Part shown: positions 1-8,927 of the stretch, in pieces | How positions within the stretch are numbered: the stretch's first letter is position 1 | Layout: each line of letters starts with the position of its first letter | Source: Chrysogorgia sp. JL179-B06 | Lineage: Eukaryota; Cnidaria; Anthozoa; Scleralcyonacea; Chrysogorgiidae | Assembly (NCBI GenBank): GCA_035772405.1 | Contig: JAYKKM010000122.1 | Span: 2,183,501-2,247,500, forward strand | DNA: 64,000 nucleotides | Reading direction: 5' to 3' | The notes under the pieces: generated by a model | The model's input: only the letters and a program-made list of their open reading frames with translations | Database searches by the model: none | Told to the model about the DNA's origin: nothing | Made by a program: the position numbers and the translations under genes

Positions 1-247
1 AGGTCATACGTGGTGACCCTACCGTGTACGAGATAGAGGACCACGAGGGGGAACTCATCATCGGTAAGTTTTACGAGGAAGAGTTGTCAGCTGTTGATAA
101 AAAAGACGATGTATACAAAGTTGAGAAGATAGTGAAGAGAAAGAAGGTCAAGAAGAAGGTAAAAAGATGGTTTTAGTTAAGTGGCTTGGTTATGATAGTA
201 AACACAACTCATGGATACCAGAGATTGATATTCAAAACATTGAGTAA
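1..247 (+). pseudogene. Polinton integrase, C-terminal tail with chromodomain, frame broken
   Basis: The first 160 bases read in one frame (starting at base 3) and end in a basic Lys/Arg-rich stretch. The rest of a chromodomain pattern, with VKWLGYDSKHNSWIP and a TAA at 245-247, reads in another frame. The change of frame falls at the run of five A at 161-165, so a one-base indel there is the simplest explanation. Chromodomains at the end of retrovirus-type integrases are typical of Polintons and of chromoviruses; the genes that follow decide for Polinton. The catalytic core lies outside the window. The break could be real decay or an assembly error in a homopolymer. Confidence 0.68.
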
Positions 248-253
248 TATATA

Positions 254-1411
254 ATGGCTGAAGGAGGGTTCGATGAAATCGAAATGCAAGATCGTAATGA
301 TTTTGAGAAGTATACGGACGAACAGTTAAAAAGCGAACTCAACCGACTCAATGATGTAGTCGAGGAATACGGGATAACGCAAGATCTTAGTGACATACAT
401 AGCAGAATCACCAGGGTGAAACATGAGTTAGAGACTAGAGTTATAGATCTCAGAGTACAAGACAGAATCAGACATGCGGAGACGTCGTTCGTAGACAATG
501 ACGACGGAACAGTGTTAATAACTAGTAAAGGAACCACCACTAATGCCCCAGCAGTAGTGTTTGATGAACCGGTGACATATGGTGACATCCACGACGAGAG
601 TTTTAATTTAGCTTTCGAAGACGCTATCGAAATCGAAAGAAGACTGAAAGAACTAAACGAACTCAACAAAAAGTTGGTAAGAAACGGTATAAAAAGAACT
701 GATCTAATAGGTTTGAAAATACGTAAACTGTATAACAAGAAACTCAGTAATGATGATATGTCAAGGAATATAGTTAATAGGTCATACGTGACAACCTCAG
801 GTTCTATTCTTTTCAAACCGATAAACGAAGACGGTGAGTATTTGAAACCTAGACTAATTCTAAAACCTGGAAAAAATGGTTTGATCTACAGTAAAGACAG
901 TAGAAGTAAAAGTGCGATTGAGCAGTTCAAGCAGTTAGTTGAACAAATCCCTGGCACCTCAACTAACGTTACAGGAAACACCACAACTGACGTTACAGAA
1001 AACGAAGACACCACAGTTTCAAGTGACTTCCCAGTAATTAGAACAGAAGTGAACTACGATAACGTGTTTGGTTTAACAGAAGAAGAAAATCGTGAGTTAA
1101 AAGGTGCTCTAAATCCAAGTGATACAATCGATCCAGACACTAGACCACTATTTCTAAAAGCACAAGCCGACCATTTTCAGGACGCTATTGACAAGACTGC
1201 AGACGATATGAATAGAGAGGAACACAGTCCCGTAAAGAGGGCAGAATTGTATGAGCGATTGACAGGTCTCGAGATAGCTAAGGTTCGAACCTTACACCAA
1301 TTGGAACTAGAGACTGTTAGAGAAGAACAAGAAGAGGACATCACTCGGTTACAAAAAATAACTAGGAGTGGTTTAAGGAAAACTGGTTGGGTGCTTCAGC
1401 TATGGGAATAA
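254..1411 (+). CDS. Polinton structural/accessory protein of 385 residues, not identified
   Basis: An intact 385-residue frame begins seven bases after the integrase stop. The protein is rich in charged residues and looks largely helical: Glu/Lys/Asp-rich stretches at about residues 1-75 and 280-375 suggest coiled coil, and a Thr/Asn-rich low-complexity stretch lies near residues 235-260. There is no signal peptide or membrane segment. It is encoded directly ahead of the hydrophobic protein and the major capsid protein, so a virion role such as minor capsid or scaffold-like protein is plausible. This is inferred from position only; I recognise no catalytic motif. Confidence 0.72.
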   Translation: MAEGGFDEIEMQDRNDFEKYTDEQLKSELNRLNDVVEEYGITQDLSDIHSRITRVKHELETRVIDLRVQDRIRHAETSFVDNDDGTVLITSKGTTTNAPAVVFDEPVTYGDIHDESFNLAFEDAIEIERRLKELNELNKKLVRNGIKRTDLIGLKIRKLYNKKLSNDDMSRNIVNRSYVTTSGSILFKPINEDGEYLKPRLILKPGKNGLIYSKDSRSKSAIEQFKQLVEQIPGTSTNVTGNTTTDVTENEDTTVSSDFPVIRTEVNYDNVFGLTEEENRELKGALNPSDTIDPDTRPLFLKAQADHFQDAIDKTADDMNREEHSPVKRAELYERLTGLEIAKVRTLHQLELETVREEQEEDITRLQKITRSGLRKTGWVLQLWE

Positions 1412-1671
1412 CCATAGCCTCTTTTATCACTACAATTATAATATCTGCTAGAAGTGTTGTCTTCAAAGGTGGTCAAGCACTTGGGAAATTAGGGAAAGCT
1501 ATAGCTAATCTAGCCACAAAGGCTGGCCCTCTACTAGCTGGACTGCTAAACGTGGTGGCGACTGCGTTGAAGTGGGGAGCTGCAGGTATATCTTGGTTAG
1601 CATCTAATTTATGGATCCTAGCGATAGCACTAGCTTGGTTCGTCTACGATCAGTACAAACAGAGGAAATAA
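1402..1671 (+). CDS. Small hydrophobic, probably membrane-active capsid-associated protein of Polinton
   Basis: The ATG at 1402 gives 89 residues and overlaps the end of the previous gene by ten bases, as in compact viral gene blocks. A hydrophobic N-terminus (GITIASFITTIII) is followed by a Lys/Gly/Ala-rich amphipathic middle (KGGQALGKLGKAIANLATKA) and a second hydrophobic segment near the C-terminus (WILAIALAWFVYD) before a basic tail. Small membrane-active proteins of this type accompany the capsid genes in Polintons and adenovirus-like elements. The assignment rests on composition and gene order. A TTG at 1387 in the same frame is a less likely start. Confidence 0.62.
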   Translation: MGITIASFITTIIISARSVVFKGGQALGKLGKAIANLATKAGPLLAGLLNVVATALKWGAAGISWLASNLWILAIALAWFVYDQYKQRK

Positions 1672-1691
1672 AACATGTGTTATAGTATAGT

Positions 1692-2924
1692 ATGAACACT
1701 AATGAGAGAGAGTTGCTTCCTGGATATAGACGTCGCGGAATATCTTCTATTAAAGGCACGAGAACCCGTCACGTTGTAACACTATACCCCAACAAAGCCA
1801 ATCCAGGGGAAGAGTTGTACATCGACATCCCCAAAACAAAGGGTAACACTTGTTTGGTACCCTCTAGTCTCCATCTTCTATTCGACTTTAAGAGTTCGAA
1901 CGCGAAATCATGGTTTCTTAACAACCTTTCGAGACTACTACTCGAGAGACTGGTGGTAAAACTAGCAGGTGAGACTGTGTACGACAACAGTGGTGAGAGC
2001 GTAATCGGTACGTATAAAGACCTCTGGAAATCTAGCAGTGAGCGAGACCAGATGGTCGAATATGGTATAGCAAACGAGAACCTTCGAAAGTTAATCTCAA
2101 AGGACGACAGCGGTGCAGCCAGTGGAGACACACAAAAAGTTAGTGATGGTCTGATGTTCTCCGTCCATGACACTAAACAAAAGATTCAAATCGACAAGAT
2201 TCTAGAAGATCATGGTCTATATGCACCATACAACATGAACAACAATTTCAGGTATATAATCACACTCCCTAAAGCGTCTGATATCATGGTGGCTCAATCT
2301 GGATCAGCTGTGGCTGGCTATACGTTAGAGAACCTCGAATTAGAGTACGAAACTATCGAGAGTCAAGAGATTGCTGATGAAGTATCGTCTCTATACGCAT
2401 CCGGTAGGTCTCTATCATACGAACACGTCACACTGATGAAGACTGTGGAGTGGGACAAAGGAATCACACTCGTAAACGAGAATATTAACCTGCCGAGAAA
2501 ATCTATGAAAGCTGTCGTTCTACTCTTCACAAATAAAACAAGAACTGATAGTGAAGACTTCGTCTACCCAAACATAGAGTCAGTCAAACTCACCATAGAA
2601 GGCGTACCAAATATGGTATACAGTCAAGGAATACCAAAATCAAGACTATGGGGAGAAGCGAAAAGACTATTCGGACAACTAGACTACGATCATATGACTG
2701 TCCAAAAGTTTTACAAAGACGGTTTCGCTTTGGTCGTTGACCTTAGGTCTATCGAAGACAACGATAAGGTTGCAACTGGAAAGAAGATCGTGAACACCCA
2801 GTCAGGAATACTGATGGAAATCACTAAAGAAGCCACAACAGCGAACGTCATGTGTAGAATATTCGTGATATCCGACGGTCTTGTAAACCTCATCAACAAT
2901 GATCTACAATCAATACAGTACTAA
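1692..2924 (+). CDS. Polinton major capsid protein (double jelly-roll type)
   Basis: This intact 410-residue frame follows the hydrophobic protein after 20 bases. Its pattern fits the Polinton major capsid protein: a beta-rich start (VVTLYPNKANPGEELYIDIP), a conserved stretch around LLERLVVKLAGETVYDN near residues 82-98, then a segment with RDQMVEYGIANENLRK and a C-terminal half rich in beta strands. The family forms the trimeric capsomers of an icosahedral capsid and has the double jelly-roll fold of adenovirus hexon and virophage capsid proteins. There are no internal stops, so this gene is intact although others in the element are broken. The name comes from pattern recognition and gene order; no structure comparison was made. 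Confidence 0.8.
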   Translation: MNTNERELLPGYRRRGISSIKGTRTRHVVTLYPNKANPGEELYIDIPKTKGNTCLVPSSLHLLFDFKSSNAKSWFLNNLSRLLLERLVVKLAGETVYDNSGESVIGTYKDLWKSSSERDQMVEYGIANENLRKLISKDDSGAASGDTQKVSDGLMFSVHDTKQKIQIDKILEDHGLYAPYNMNNNFRYIITLPKASDIMVAQSGSAVAGYTLENLELEYETIESQEIADEVSSLYASGRSLSYEHVTLMKTVEWDKGITLVNENINLPRKSMKAVVLLFTNKTRTDSEDFVYPNIESVKLTIEGVPNMVYSQGIPKSRLWGEAKRLFGQLDYDHMTVQKFYKDGFALVVDLRSIEDNDKVATGKKIVNTQSGILMEITKEATTANVMCRIFVISDGLVNLINNDLQSIQY

Positions 2925-2940
2925 ACATATAGTATTCTAT

Positions 2941-3579
2941 ATGAAAACACCTTTCAACATGCTAATTGTTGGTATGACAGCCTGTGGTAAAACGTACCAC
3001 CTCTTGGATATGATAGAGAAAGACTACATGAATCACTTCGATTTCATCATTCTTATGTGTCCAACATTTGAATGGAACAAAACGTACACAGAGTGGAAAT
3101 ACTTGAGAGACCCAAACTTCATAGCTATTCAGTGTGAGCAGGACAAGGTAGACGTAATTCTTAAATACGTGACTGACATTTATAAAGGCACCAACTCACT
3201 AATAATATTAGACGATTGTGCTAGTGGGCAGGATGTTAAAAACAGAACAAGCGAACTAGTTAAACTAGCCTTTAGCGCTAGACACTACAACCTATCCACA
3301 ATAGTCATAACACAACAACTAACCTCAATTAGTAAACCATATCGCGAAAACATCTCAAAGTTAGTAACATTCTACAACCCTAACAGAAACGATATGAAAA
3401 TTATCGTAGACGATTATCTCAACGGAGTTGATAAAGCGGAGATTCAGAAAATAATAAAACAGTTGAAAGACAACGAGTACGCAAGATTGGAGATATTTCT
3501 AAGACACCCGTACTCGTACGAAATAGTTATTCCGCAAAAACAAAACACATCGTATAGTATAGGACATGCCAAAACGTAA
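2941..3579 (+). CDS. Polinton genome-packaging ATPase (FtsK/HerA, A32-like)
   Basis: An intact P-loop ATPase of about 212 residues. The Walker A motif GMTACGKTY lies near residues 11-19, Walker B is SLIILDD about 85 residues from the start, and a downstream TIVITQQLTS resembles the sensor strand of FtsK/HerA packaging ATPases. In Polintons, virophages and poxviruses this enzyme pumps DNA into the capsid. I prefer the ATG at 2941, which lies 16 bases after the capsid stop and six residues ahead of the first beta strand; an in-frame ATG at 2899 would overlap the capsid gene by 26 bases. The frame has no break and overlaps the next gene by 14 bases. Confidence 0.83.
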   Translation: MKTPFNMLIVGMTACGKTYHLLDMIEKDYMNHFDFIILMCPTFEWNKTYTEWKYLRDPNFIAIQCEQDKVDVILKYVTDIYKGTNSLIILDDCASGQDVKNRTSELVKLAFSARHYNLSTIVITQQLTSISKPYRENISKLVTFYNPNRNDMKIIVDDYLNGVDKAEIQKIIKQLKDNEYARLEIFLRHPYSYEIVIPQKQNTSYSIGHAKT

Positions 3580-3904
3580 GACAAAAAATACTGATACAAT
3601 TGATGAACTAATTGAAGACATACGAGAAGCAGAACAGGAAGTGATTGATGAACCACAAATCGACATACCACAAGCCGACGACACTTCACAAACTGATGTA
3701 GACAAGAAACGAGACGAACTAAGAAGACTCTCAGAGGATGGTGAGATAGATAAATCCACCACTTATCTCAAAAAGGCTTCAGATAAAGTCATCAACAAGA
3801 TCTACGAAGAATGGGAGGTAAAAAGAATGGAGAAAGCTAACGTGTTTCTCTGTGACCTTTTAATAAGCAAGTTCGCCCACGCGTTAGGAGGGCAACGTTA
3901 TTGA
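3566..3904 (+). CDS. Small acidic Polinton protein, C-terminus probably cut by a frameshift
   Basis: The 112-residue product has an acidic, Asp/Glu/Gln-rich first half and a more mixed C-terminal part ending near LLISKFAHALGG. Right after this a second frame, open from about 3893, continues with similar codon use and joins the hydrophobic segment of the next entry. A one-base indel at about 3891-3897 would make the two entries one gene of roughly 180 residues. I recognise no family; its place after the ATPase suggests a virion or assembly protein. Confidence 0.5.
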   Translation: MPKRKTKNTDTIDELIEDIREAEQEVIDEPQIDIPQADDTSQTDVDKKRDELRRLSEDGEIDKSTTYLKKASDKVINKIYEEWEVKRMEKANVFLCDLLISKFAHALGGQRY

Positions 3905-4112
3905 ATCACCTGAAAAGCTAGAAAAAGAGTTGATCACTGATCAACTACTTAAAAGAGATGTAGAGAAGTTCATATCATACGTATCCCCCTACCTCCCTTG
4001 TTTAGGGTTGTTATCGGGTGGACTAACAACTAGTAAACACGTATTTAGCCATATGTCTAGAGGGGAAATCCCCGAGGGGGAACCCCCGAATGAAGGAGAC
4101 AGTGCTATCTAA
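3893..4112 (+). pseudogene. Probable second half of the small acidic Polinton gene, in another frame
   Basis: The frame is open without an obvious start from about 3893 and contains one ATG at 3930. It encodes a charged stretch, then a hydrophobic Gly/Leu-rich segment (SPYLPCLGLLSGGL) and a Pro/Glu-rich end. It overlaps the next gene by 23 bases. Two readings are possible: the displaced 3' part of the gene before it, or an independent 60-residue protein starting at 3930. The lack of space between them favours the first. Confidence 0.42.
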
Positions 4113-4524
4113 TTACAATGTTAGCGAGTCGAAGACGATGTATCACACTACTATGTTCTTCAAGACGGAATGTGTGACAAACGACACAGCTGTGTCACTT
4201 TTTCCGGATACATTGTCTTTTGGGAAACCGTCCTGGTATAGCCGTGTTCTACACTACTCTCCAGGGCTCCAGCGCTCATACACAGTAATGAGCACTGGAG
4301 CCATGGAGAGTAGCGTAGAACGTTTGGAATCAGTAGAGGAAAAGATAGCGAGACACGACAAATATTTGTTATTCACCTATCAGATTAGAAAGCTCAAACG
4401 ACAACTATTCGCTAAGAATCGCTTAGAGCGTAAGGAAATAGACGAGGAGTTTAAACATTCTGTACTTGGGAAAAGGATGGCCAGTTGTAAAAGAGAGTTG
4501 CAGCTTCTACGCGCTAGTGCTTGA
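4090..4524 (+). CDS. Last Polinton gene, 144 residues with C-terminal coiled coil, unknown
   Basis: This intact frame begins inside the end of the previous one. The N-terminal half is mixed and rich in Ser/Thr; the C-terminal half, from about residue 68, is strongly helical and charged, with Glu, Lys and Arg in heptad-like spacing (VERLESVEEKIARHDKYLL), and ends in a basic Leu-rich tail. There is no membrane segment or recognisable catalytic motif. It is the last gene before the terminal fold-back. The function is unknown. Confidence 0.5.
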   Translation: MKETVLSNYNVSESKTMYHTTMFFKTECVTNDTAVSLFPDTLSFGKPSWYSRVLHYSPGLQRSYTVMSTGAMESSVERLESVEEKIARHDKYLLFTYQIRKLKRQLFAKNRLERKEIDEEFKHSVLGKRMASCKRELQLLRASA

Positions 4525-4596
4525 AAAACTATTCCTGGAAACGCGTGACGGTTCCCGAGTTTAATTTACTTAACGAATTTTATTTCGTATCGTTTT

Positions 4597-4697
4597 AGTA
4601 GTCTCGAAAGTGGGGTTAACAGCGAACTTTTTCCATTTTGATTGCGAAGCATGAAAAAATGGAAAAATGCGCTGGTAGCCCCACTTTCTATACTACT
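4597..4697. repeat. 101-bp fold-back bounded by AGTAGT / ACTACT at the Polinton right end
   Basis: The outer arms start AGTAGT and pair over about 28 bases with five mismatches, including the shared block GAAAGTGGGG. Inside, a second paired block of the type TTTTTCCATTTT / AAAATGGAAAAA closes the stem around a short loop at about 4638-4650. It is either the Polinton terminus folded back on an inverted copy of itself or an independent short MITE next to it. Confidence 0.7.
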
Positions 4698-4734
4698 TAC
4701 CCAACCTTTCAAACACTGAATATTTCTTCTACCA

Positions 4735-4973
4735 AACCATCACTAGATTATGTAACCATATACATGTTATGGTAATATTGGGCATTTCACTCGATTAAAC
4801 TACATGTTCTCAGGATTTATGGTGAAGGAAAATTTCGAGTGTTGGAATATATACATGTTATGACCAAACCAGGACCAGTTGCGAAAAATGCAACTTCAAG
4901 GACTTCCGGCTGGAATTGAACCCGCGACCCTGCGATGCTAGTGCAGTGCTCTGACCACTGAGCTAGCGGAAGC
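4735..4973 (-). repeat. tRNA-derived SINE with tRNA-Ala-like head
   Basis: Read on the minus strand, 4973-4902 has a tRNA shape: a 7-bp acceptor (GCTTCCG with CGGAAGT), a D arm with box A (GCTCAGTGGTCAGAGC), an anticodon loop CTAGCAT giving AGC, and a T loop TTCAATT. One extra base between acceptor and D stem and mismatches in the anticodon and T stems argue against a working gene. The downstream part (4900-4735) shares a stretch with 12405-12440 (ATTTCACTCGATnAAACTAC), as expected for a dispersed SINE tail. Confidence 0.6.
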
Positions 4974-5399
4974 TGTTGCCGAGAGCCCAGTCACGAGTTC
5001 TGTATAAATGGTCGTGGTAATGCCGGGATAAGATTCTGGGTATATTACAGGTAATATTTGGGTATATTACAGGTAATATACATCATGTATATCATATATG
5101 TATATACGTACTTTGCCTACTATCTCGTCCTTGCTCTTATAACCTTTAGATATTTAAGTATGAGATCATTACAACACTGTCGACAGTCTTTGAACAAGCA
5201 ATCTATATGTTTTATATTGTATCAGACTAACTAGAGACATTAAACACAATGATTTATTTTATTTCTTTATTTCTTTACCCAACCTTTTACCGCCAAAAAT
5301 TTGGATTATCCAACCCATTTCTCTTCGGTACCAACCCCAGCCATAAATAGATATCATGAAATACAAGTCTACTCATGGTTTGATATAATGCAAAACCAA
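4974..5399. other. Intergenic/intronic, no feature recognised
   Basis: AT-rich sequence with a short direct repeat near 5038-5075 (GGTATATTACAGGTAATAT twice) and nothing else I can name. Confidence 0.4.
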
Positions 5400-6322
5400 C
5401 AAGTTCATTACATGAGAATGAGTATTAGTTTTCTTCCAATCGTTTTAGTTTGAGAGAAATTTGGGTTTGTTCATCGTATTTTTGGTAAATTGAAGGCCGC
5501 CATTTTTGTTCTGATTGCGGGCGAATGCGGTCGCTCCAATTAATTGTTGACGTCATTGAGTGATAGACAATAGCGTGGTTTTAGTCTATTGTATAAGATT
5601 TCTATTCAAGCTATGTGAAGGATTTCTTTGCATAGTTTTTATCATCACTCAACGACCACTGATCTCTAAATAAAGACTGGATCGAGCAACTATTGTTCAG
5701 AAAATGAAGCCGCAAGTCCGCCATTACTAAGGGACCAACTGAGAATCCTATGAGGTTTTTTGATGGTTTATGTGCTCTTACCATCGACAAAATAAAATAA
5801 TATTACTATAAAGAGGACCAGAAAACATTTTTCAAATTACTGGGTAAAACGATTCATCGCCTACCTACAGATTTACTGCGACTTTGGTCCCTGAGCAATG
5901 GCCGCCGTTGGCTCTAATTATCCAGTGAGAGAAGCCTGATATGAGACGTCAAATTAGGTTGAAGATTTTATGCATTTAATGTTAACAAAGAAACTATATT
6001 GGCCAGACACTAAACTATTTTGCTAGCGTCACAGTTTGATTTGCTTGCAAACTCGGAGTTTCTAATGATCTCTCGTTAATTTACATTATGCAAATATGCA
6101 GGCTTCAAAATCAGCTCATCAGATACAATAGAAAGCTCAATCCAGTCTTTATTTAGAGATCAGTGTCAACGACGTCAAAAATGAACGGGAGCGACCGCAT
6201 TCGCCCGCAATCACAACAGCCTTCGGTTTACCAAAAATACGATAAACAAAGTCCAATTTTTCTAAAACTAAAAATATTTGAAGTAAAACTAATACTCATC
6301 GTATAAGACGACAAAGAACTTA
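5400..6322. mobile_element. TIR element family 1 (copy 1), interrupted by an hAT-like MITE
   Basis: Arms at 5400-5580 and 6180-6322 are inverted copies containing AGTATTAGTTTT, a Lys/Asn-poor AT stretch and GCGAATGCGGTCGCT. The second copy at 25058-25502 has the same arms without the insert. Removing 5657-6165 leaves a length close to that of copy 2, which supports nesting. Confidence 0.7.
5657..6165. mobile_element. hAT-like palindromic MITE, copy 1, with 8-bp target duplication
   Basis: The element begins CACTGATCTCTAAATAAAG and ends with its reverse complement, and is flanked on both sides by TCAACGAC (5649-5656 and 6166-6173). An 8-bp duplication is typical of hAT transposons. Copy 2 is at 26118-26623. 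No protein frame is present. Confidence 0.82.
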
Positions 6323-7350
6323 AATGATGAGTGTCCAGCTAATGCTTTGCGCGCTCACAAGCTTGCTCGCGGCCATTTTTTGGGCCACGAAATTGAACAA
6401 GTAAACCAATCCTTCGATATCTGAGCAATCCTTGCAGTAAATTACTCAAATTGTGTTTTTCTTAAGAGCCGAGATAATGTAGTAAGTTATTATTGTCATA
6501 TTTTTTATAGTATTTGATTACACTCCGTGGGCCGTGGAATTGTGTTTTCAGACAGGTATCCGTCGTTCGTTGTTTGCCGTTTGATGCGTGAATTTCAAAG
6601 TTTCCTTCAAGACGCGCAGTTCAGGAAACCAATAGCGATAAGATCATCATATTCCATTTCCATACTATATTCTACGAGTACCTCTACTCTTTAGTACAGA
6701 TATTACGCTAGTAACGAACGCTCACTGCTGTAAATCATTGCCATTGTATTGGACAAGGCCGTTGTAATCGAAGCCGCTGAGAATAGAACACGCTGACAGC
6801 GAGTCGATTTATTTGTATTGTGGATGAATAATAAAGCCTCTATCGGGTTTTCTGAGAAGACTCGGCGAATTTCCACGAAGCACTTCAAAACACTTTGTTA
6901 TCGTATGGAAAAATAAACACAAACGCGCAATGCACGACGGTTGACATAATTTAGAAACAATTTCTTATACTTTGTATAATTACAATATATAACGCTTTTG
7001 ATTTTATGCAAATTCTCATTAGTTACTGACCTCATTCCGGTTTCCGTAGCGTGATCGAGACCGACAAGCTGACCAATCACAGCGTGCCTAGAGTAAAATT
7101 ATTTTATAAAAAGGTTTGTTTGTCGGAAATGCTAATGACTGTGACGTCATCCCAGGAATTTGGCTTTCTTTTCTGCTTTCCGTGTGATAAACTGGTTGAG
7201 GATTTGAGTGAAAAAGTTGATAAGATATCTAGTATAACGTTCAAGTATATCATCAACGTTTGAATTAGGTCAAAGTTCTCTCGCAGCAGAATATTGTATC
7301 AGAAACGAATGAATGGTTTATGAATAAATGGTTTAATAAAATATAATCTG
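6323..7350. other. No gene or repeat recognised
   Basis: About 1 kb of ordinary low-GC sequence. Short frames on both strands have no recognisable protein pattern, and no splice-flanked spectrin exon was found here. Confidence 0.4.
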
Positions 7351-7356
7351 GCACCC

Positions 7357-7491
7357 GAAGGTGAAACACATTATGTTTACAACTAGGAGTAATCAAAGAT
7401 TATGTAATTGCGTTCGACGCATGTGGTCTAGTAAATGGCGAATGAAGATTGGCAATTATGCTGAAACGAATTATGAAAATAAATAAATCTA
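7357..7491 (+). repeat. LINE 3' tail, copy 1
   Basis: The block from AACTAGGAGTAATCAAAGAT to the (AATAAATAAA) tail is nearly the same as 35273-35390, where it follows a LINE reverse-transcriptase remnant. It ends in an AT microsatellite at 7492-7544. Confidence 0.7.

Positions 7492-7544
<53 letters not shown>
7492..7544. repeat. (AT)n microsatellite
   Basis: About 53 bases of alternating TA with one interruption (ATTA) directly abut the left arm of the Penelope-like pair. Confidence 0.95.
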
Positions 7545-7545
<1 letters not shown>

Positions 7546-7640
7546 GATTTTCGCTTACCTCAAAACTGGTCTGCTACAACTTGTTTCATCTGTAAAAGAA
7601 TCTTCAGGCAGTGACAATATCGAAAGGGATGACCGCTTAT

Positions 7641-8384
7641 TTATAGGCTTTCTGCCGGAAAGTGGGGGCGTATGTGGGGGACAAAGCATGAGGTCATGGC
7701 TTTGTTTGCGTTGATTACGCGAAATTTATTACGATGACGACACTGTGAAATTATTTCCGCTCTTTTGTTGAGTAAACTATTCTTATTTTTTTCTTTTAAA
7801 ATACAAAATTTTTCTTCTAAACATAAATTGCATCGTTTTGATCCTCCTGTGTACGAAATAGAATGTTTTAGAATTTGCCAATTAATACTGAAATCTTTAT
7901 TGTTTTCTTTCAATGTCCAAATATATTTCGAAAGTTCGGTGTCATTTTCATGCTTTTTATGTTGAAAAGATTTAGTGTGGTTGGCCAATCGCTCTTTGAA
8001 TGTGGTTGCAGTCATACCAATGTAGTGTTTTATTTCGTTTGTGATGTTTACTGTCACTGTTGCTTTGTATACTATGTCTCTAGTCATGCATTGTTCTTGA
8101 AGCGGGCAAATGGTGTTCTCTCTACAACTGCAATTAGTAGCGTCCCTATCCTGCGGTTTGATGTTCCTAGCTATGCGTGCATTGTGCTTAGTGATTATTG
8201 ACTTAACATTGTTCATGCAGCTGTAACTTACTTTAACTGTATTTCTGTTAAAAATCTTATGGAGCTTGTGGTGCGGAGGGAAATGTTTGTCAATTAGGCT
8301 AAGGAAATTACGTCCTATGTTAGTGCTGACACTCTTGCTAAATGGTGGGTTGAACCAAATGATATTGCGTTGCCTATTCCTACG
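7641..8384 (-). pseudogene. Penelope-like GIY-YIG endonuclease, C-terminal part (left copy)
   Basis: Reading the minus strand, the frame starts without a start codon near 8384 and ends at 7641. It has IIWFNPPFSKSVSTNIGRNF, a region leading to VSYSCMNNVKSI, a Cys cluster CSCRENTICPLQEQC, and then the GIY-YIG nuclease domain: VYKATV, HYIGMT, an Arg in FKERLANHTKSF and a Glu in LEEKFCIL. Penelope-like elements encode a reverse transcriptase fused to this nuclease; the reverse transcriptase is missing here. The 3' end carries no frameshift, so the copy is truncated rather than decayed. Confidence 0.8.
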
Positions 8385-8927
8385 TGGTCACGCATAGCTA
8401 GGAACATCAAACCGCAGGATAGGGACGCTACTAATTGCAGTTGTAGAGAGAACACCATTTGCCCGCTTCAAGAACAATGCATGACTAGAGACATAGTATA
8501 CAAAGCAACAGTGACAGTAAACATCACAAACGAAATAAAACACTACATTGGTATGACTGCAACCACATTCAAAGAGCGATTGGCCAACCACACTAAATCT
8601 TTTCAACATAAAAAGCATGAAAATGACACCGAACTTTCGAAATATATTTGGACATTGAAAGAAAACAATAAAGATTTCAGTATTAATTGGCAAATTCTAA
8701 AACATTCTATTTCGTACACAGGAGGATCAAAACGATGCAATTTATGTTTAGAAGAAAAATTTTGTATTTTAAAAGAAAAAAATAAGAATAGTTTACTCAA
8801 CAAAAGAGCGGAAATAATTTCACAGTGTCGTCATCGTAATAAATTTCGCGTAATCAACGCAAACAAAGCCATGACCTCATGCTTTGTCCCCCACATACGC
8901 CCCCACTTTCCGGCAGAAAGCCTATAA
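8370..8927 (+). pseudogene. Penelope-like GIY-YIG endonuclease, C-terminal part (right copy)
   Basis: The plus-strand frame is the mirror image of the left copy from RIARNIKPQ (base 8391) to its stop; the 177 residues are the same. It includes the CSC...C cluster and the full GIY-YIG nuclease domain. The seven codons before 8391 belong to the spacer and are not element-coding, so the open start is fortuitous. The high identity means the inversion or double insertion is recent, or is kept alike by gene conversion. Confidence 0.8.

Larger units (their letters stand above)
1..4697 (+). mobile_element. Polinton/Maverick (adintovirus-like) element, right-hand part
   Basis: A run of closely spaced plus-strand genes fits the Polinton set: the tail of an integrase with chromodomain, a small hydrophobic capsid-associated protein, a major capsid protein, an FtsK/HerA-type packaging ATPase and small accessory genes. 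Neighbouring genes overlap or are separated by a few tens of bases, unlike the host exons. The DNA polymerase B and protease genes are not in the window; they would lie to the left or be lost. The right edge is placed at the AGTAGT-bounded fold-back near 4597-4697, because Polinton ends usually begin with AG, but no left terminus or target duplication can be seen. It appears to sit inside or downstream of a plakin-family gene, in the opposite orientation. Confidence 0.82.

Noticed and set aside
232..816. 194-codon Ser/Leu-rich minus-strand frame
   Set aside because: It mirrors the 385-residue Polinton gene on the plus strand and has composition typical of an antisense shadow.
1..4524. Bacteriophage or plasmid origin of the left end
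   Set aside because: Chromodomain integrase, jelly-roll capsid and packaging ATPase together define a Polinton in animal DNA; flanks are SINE, MITE and host exons.
4902..4973. Working tRNA-Ala gene
   Set aside because: It has an extra base between acceptor and D stem and mismatched anticodon and T stems, and it continues into a repeat tail; a SINE fits better.
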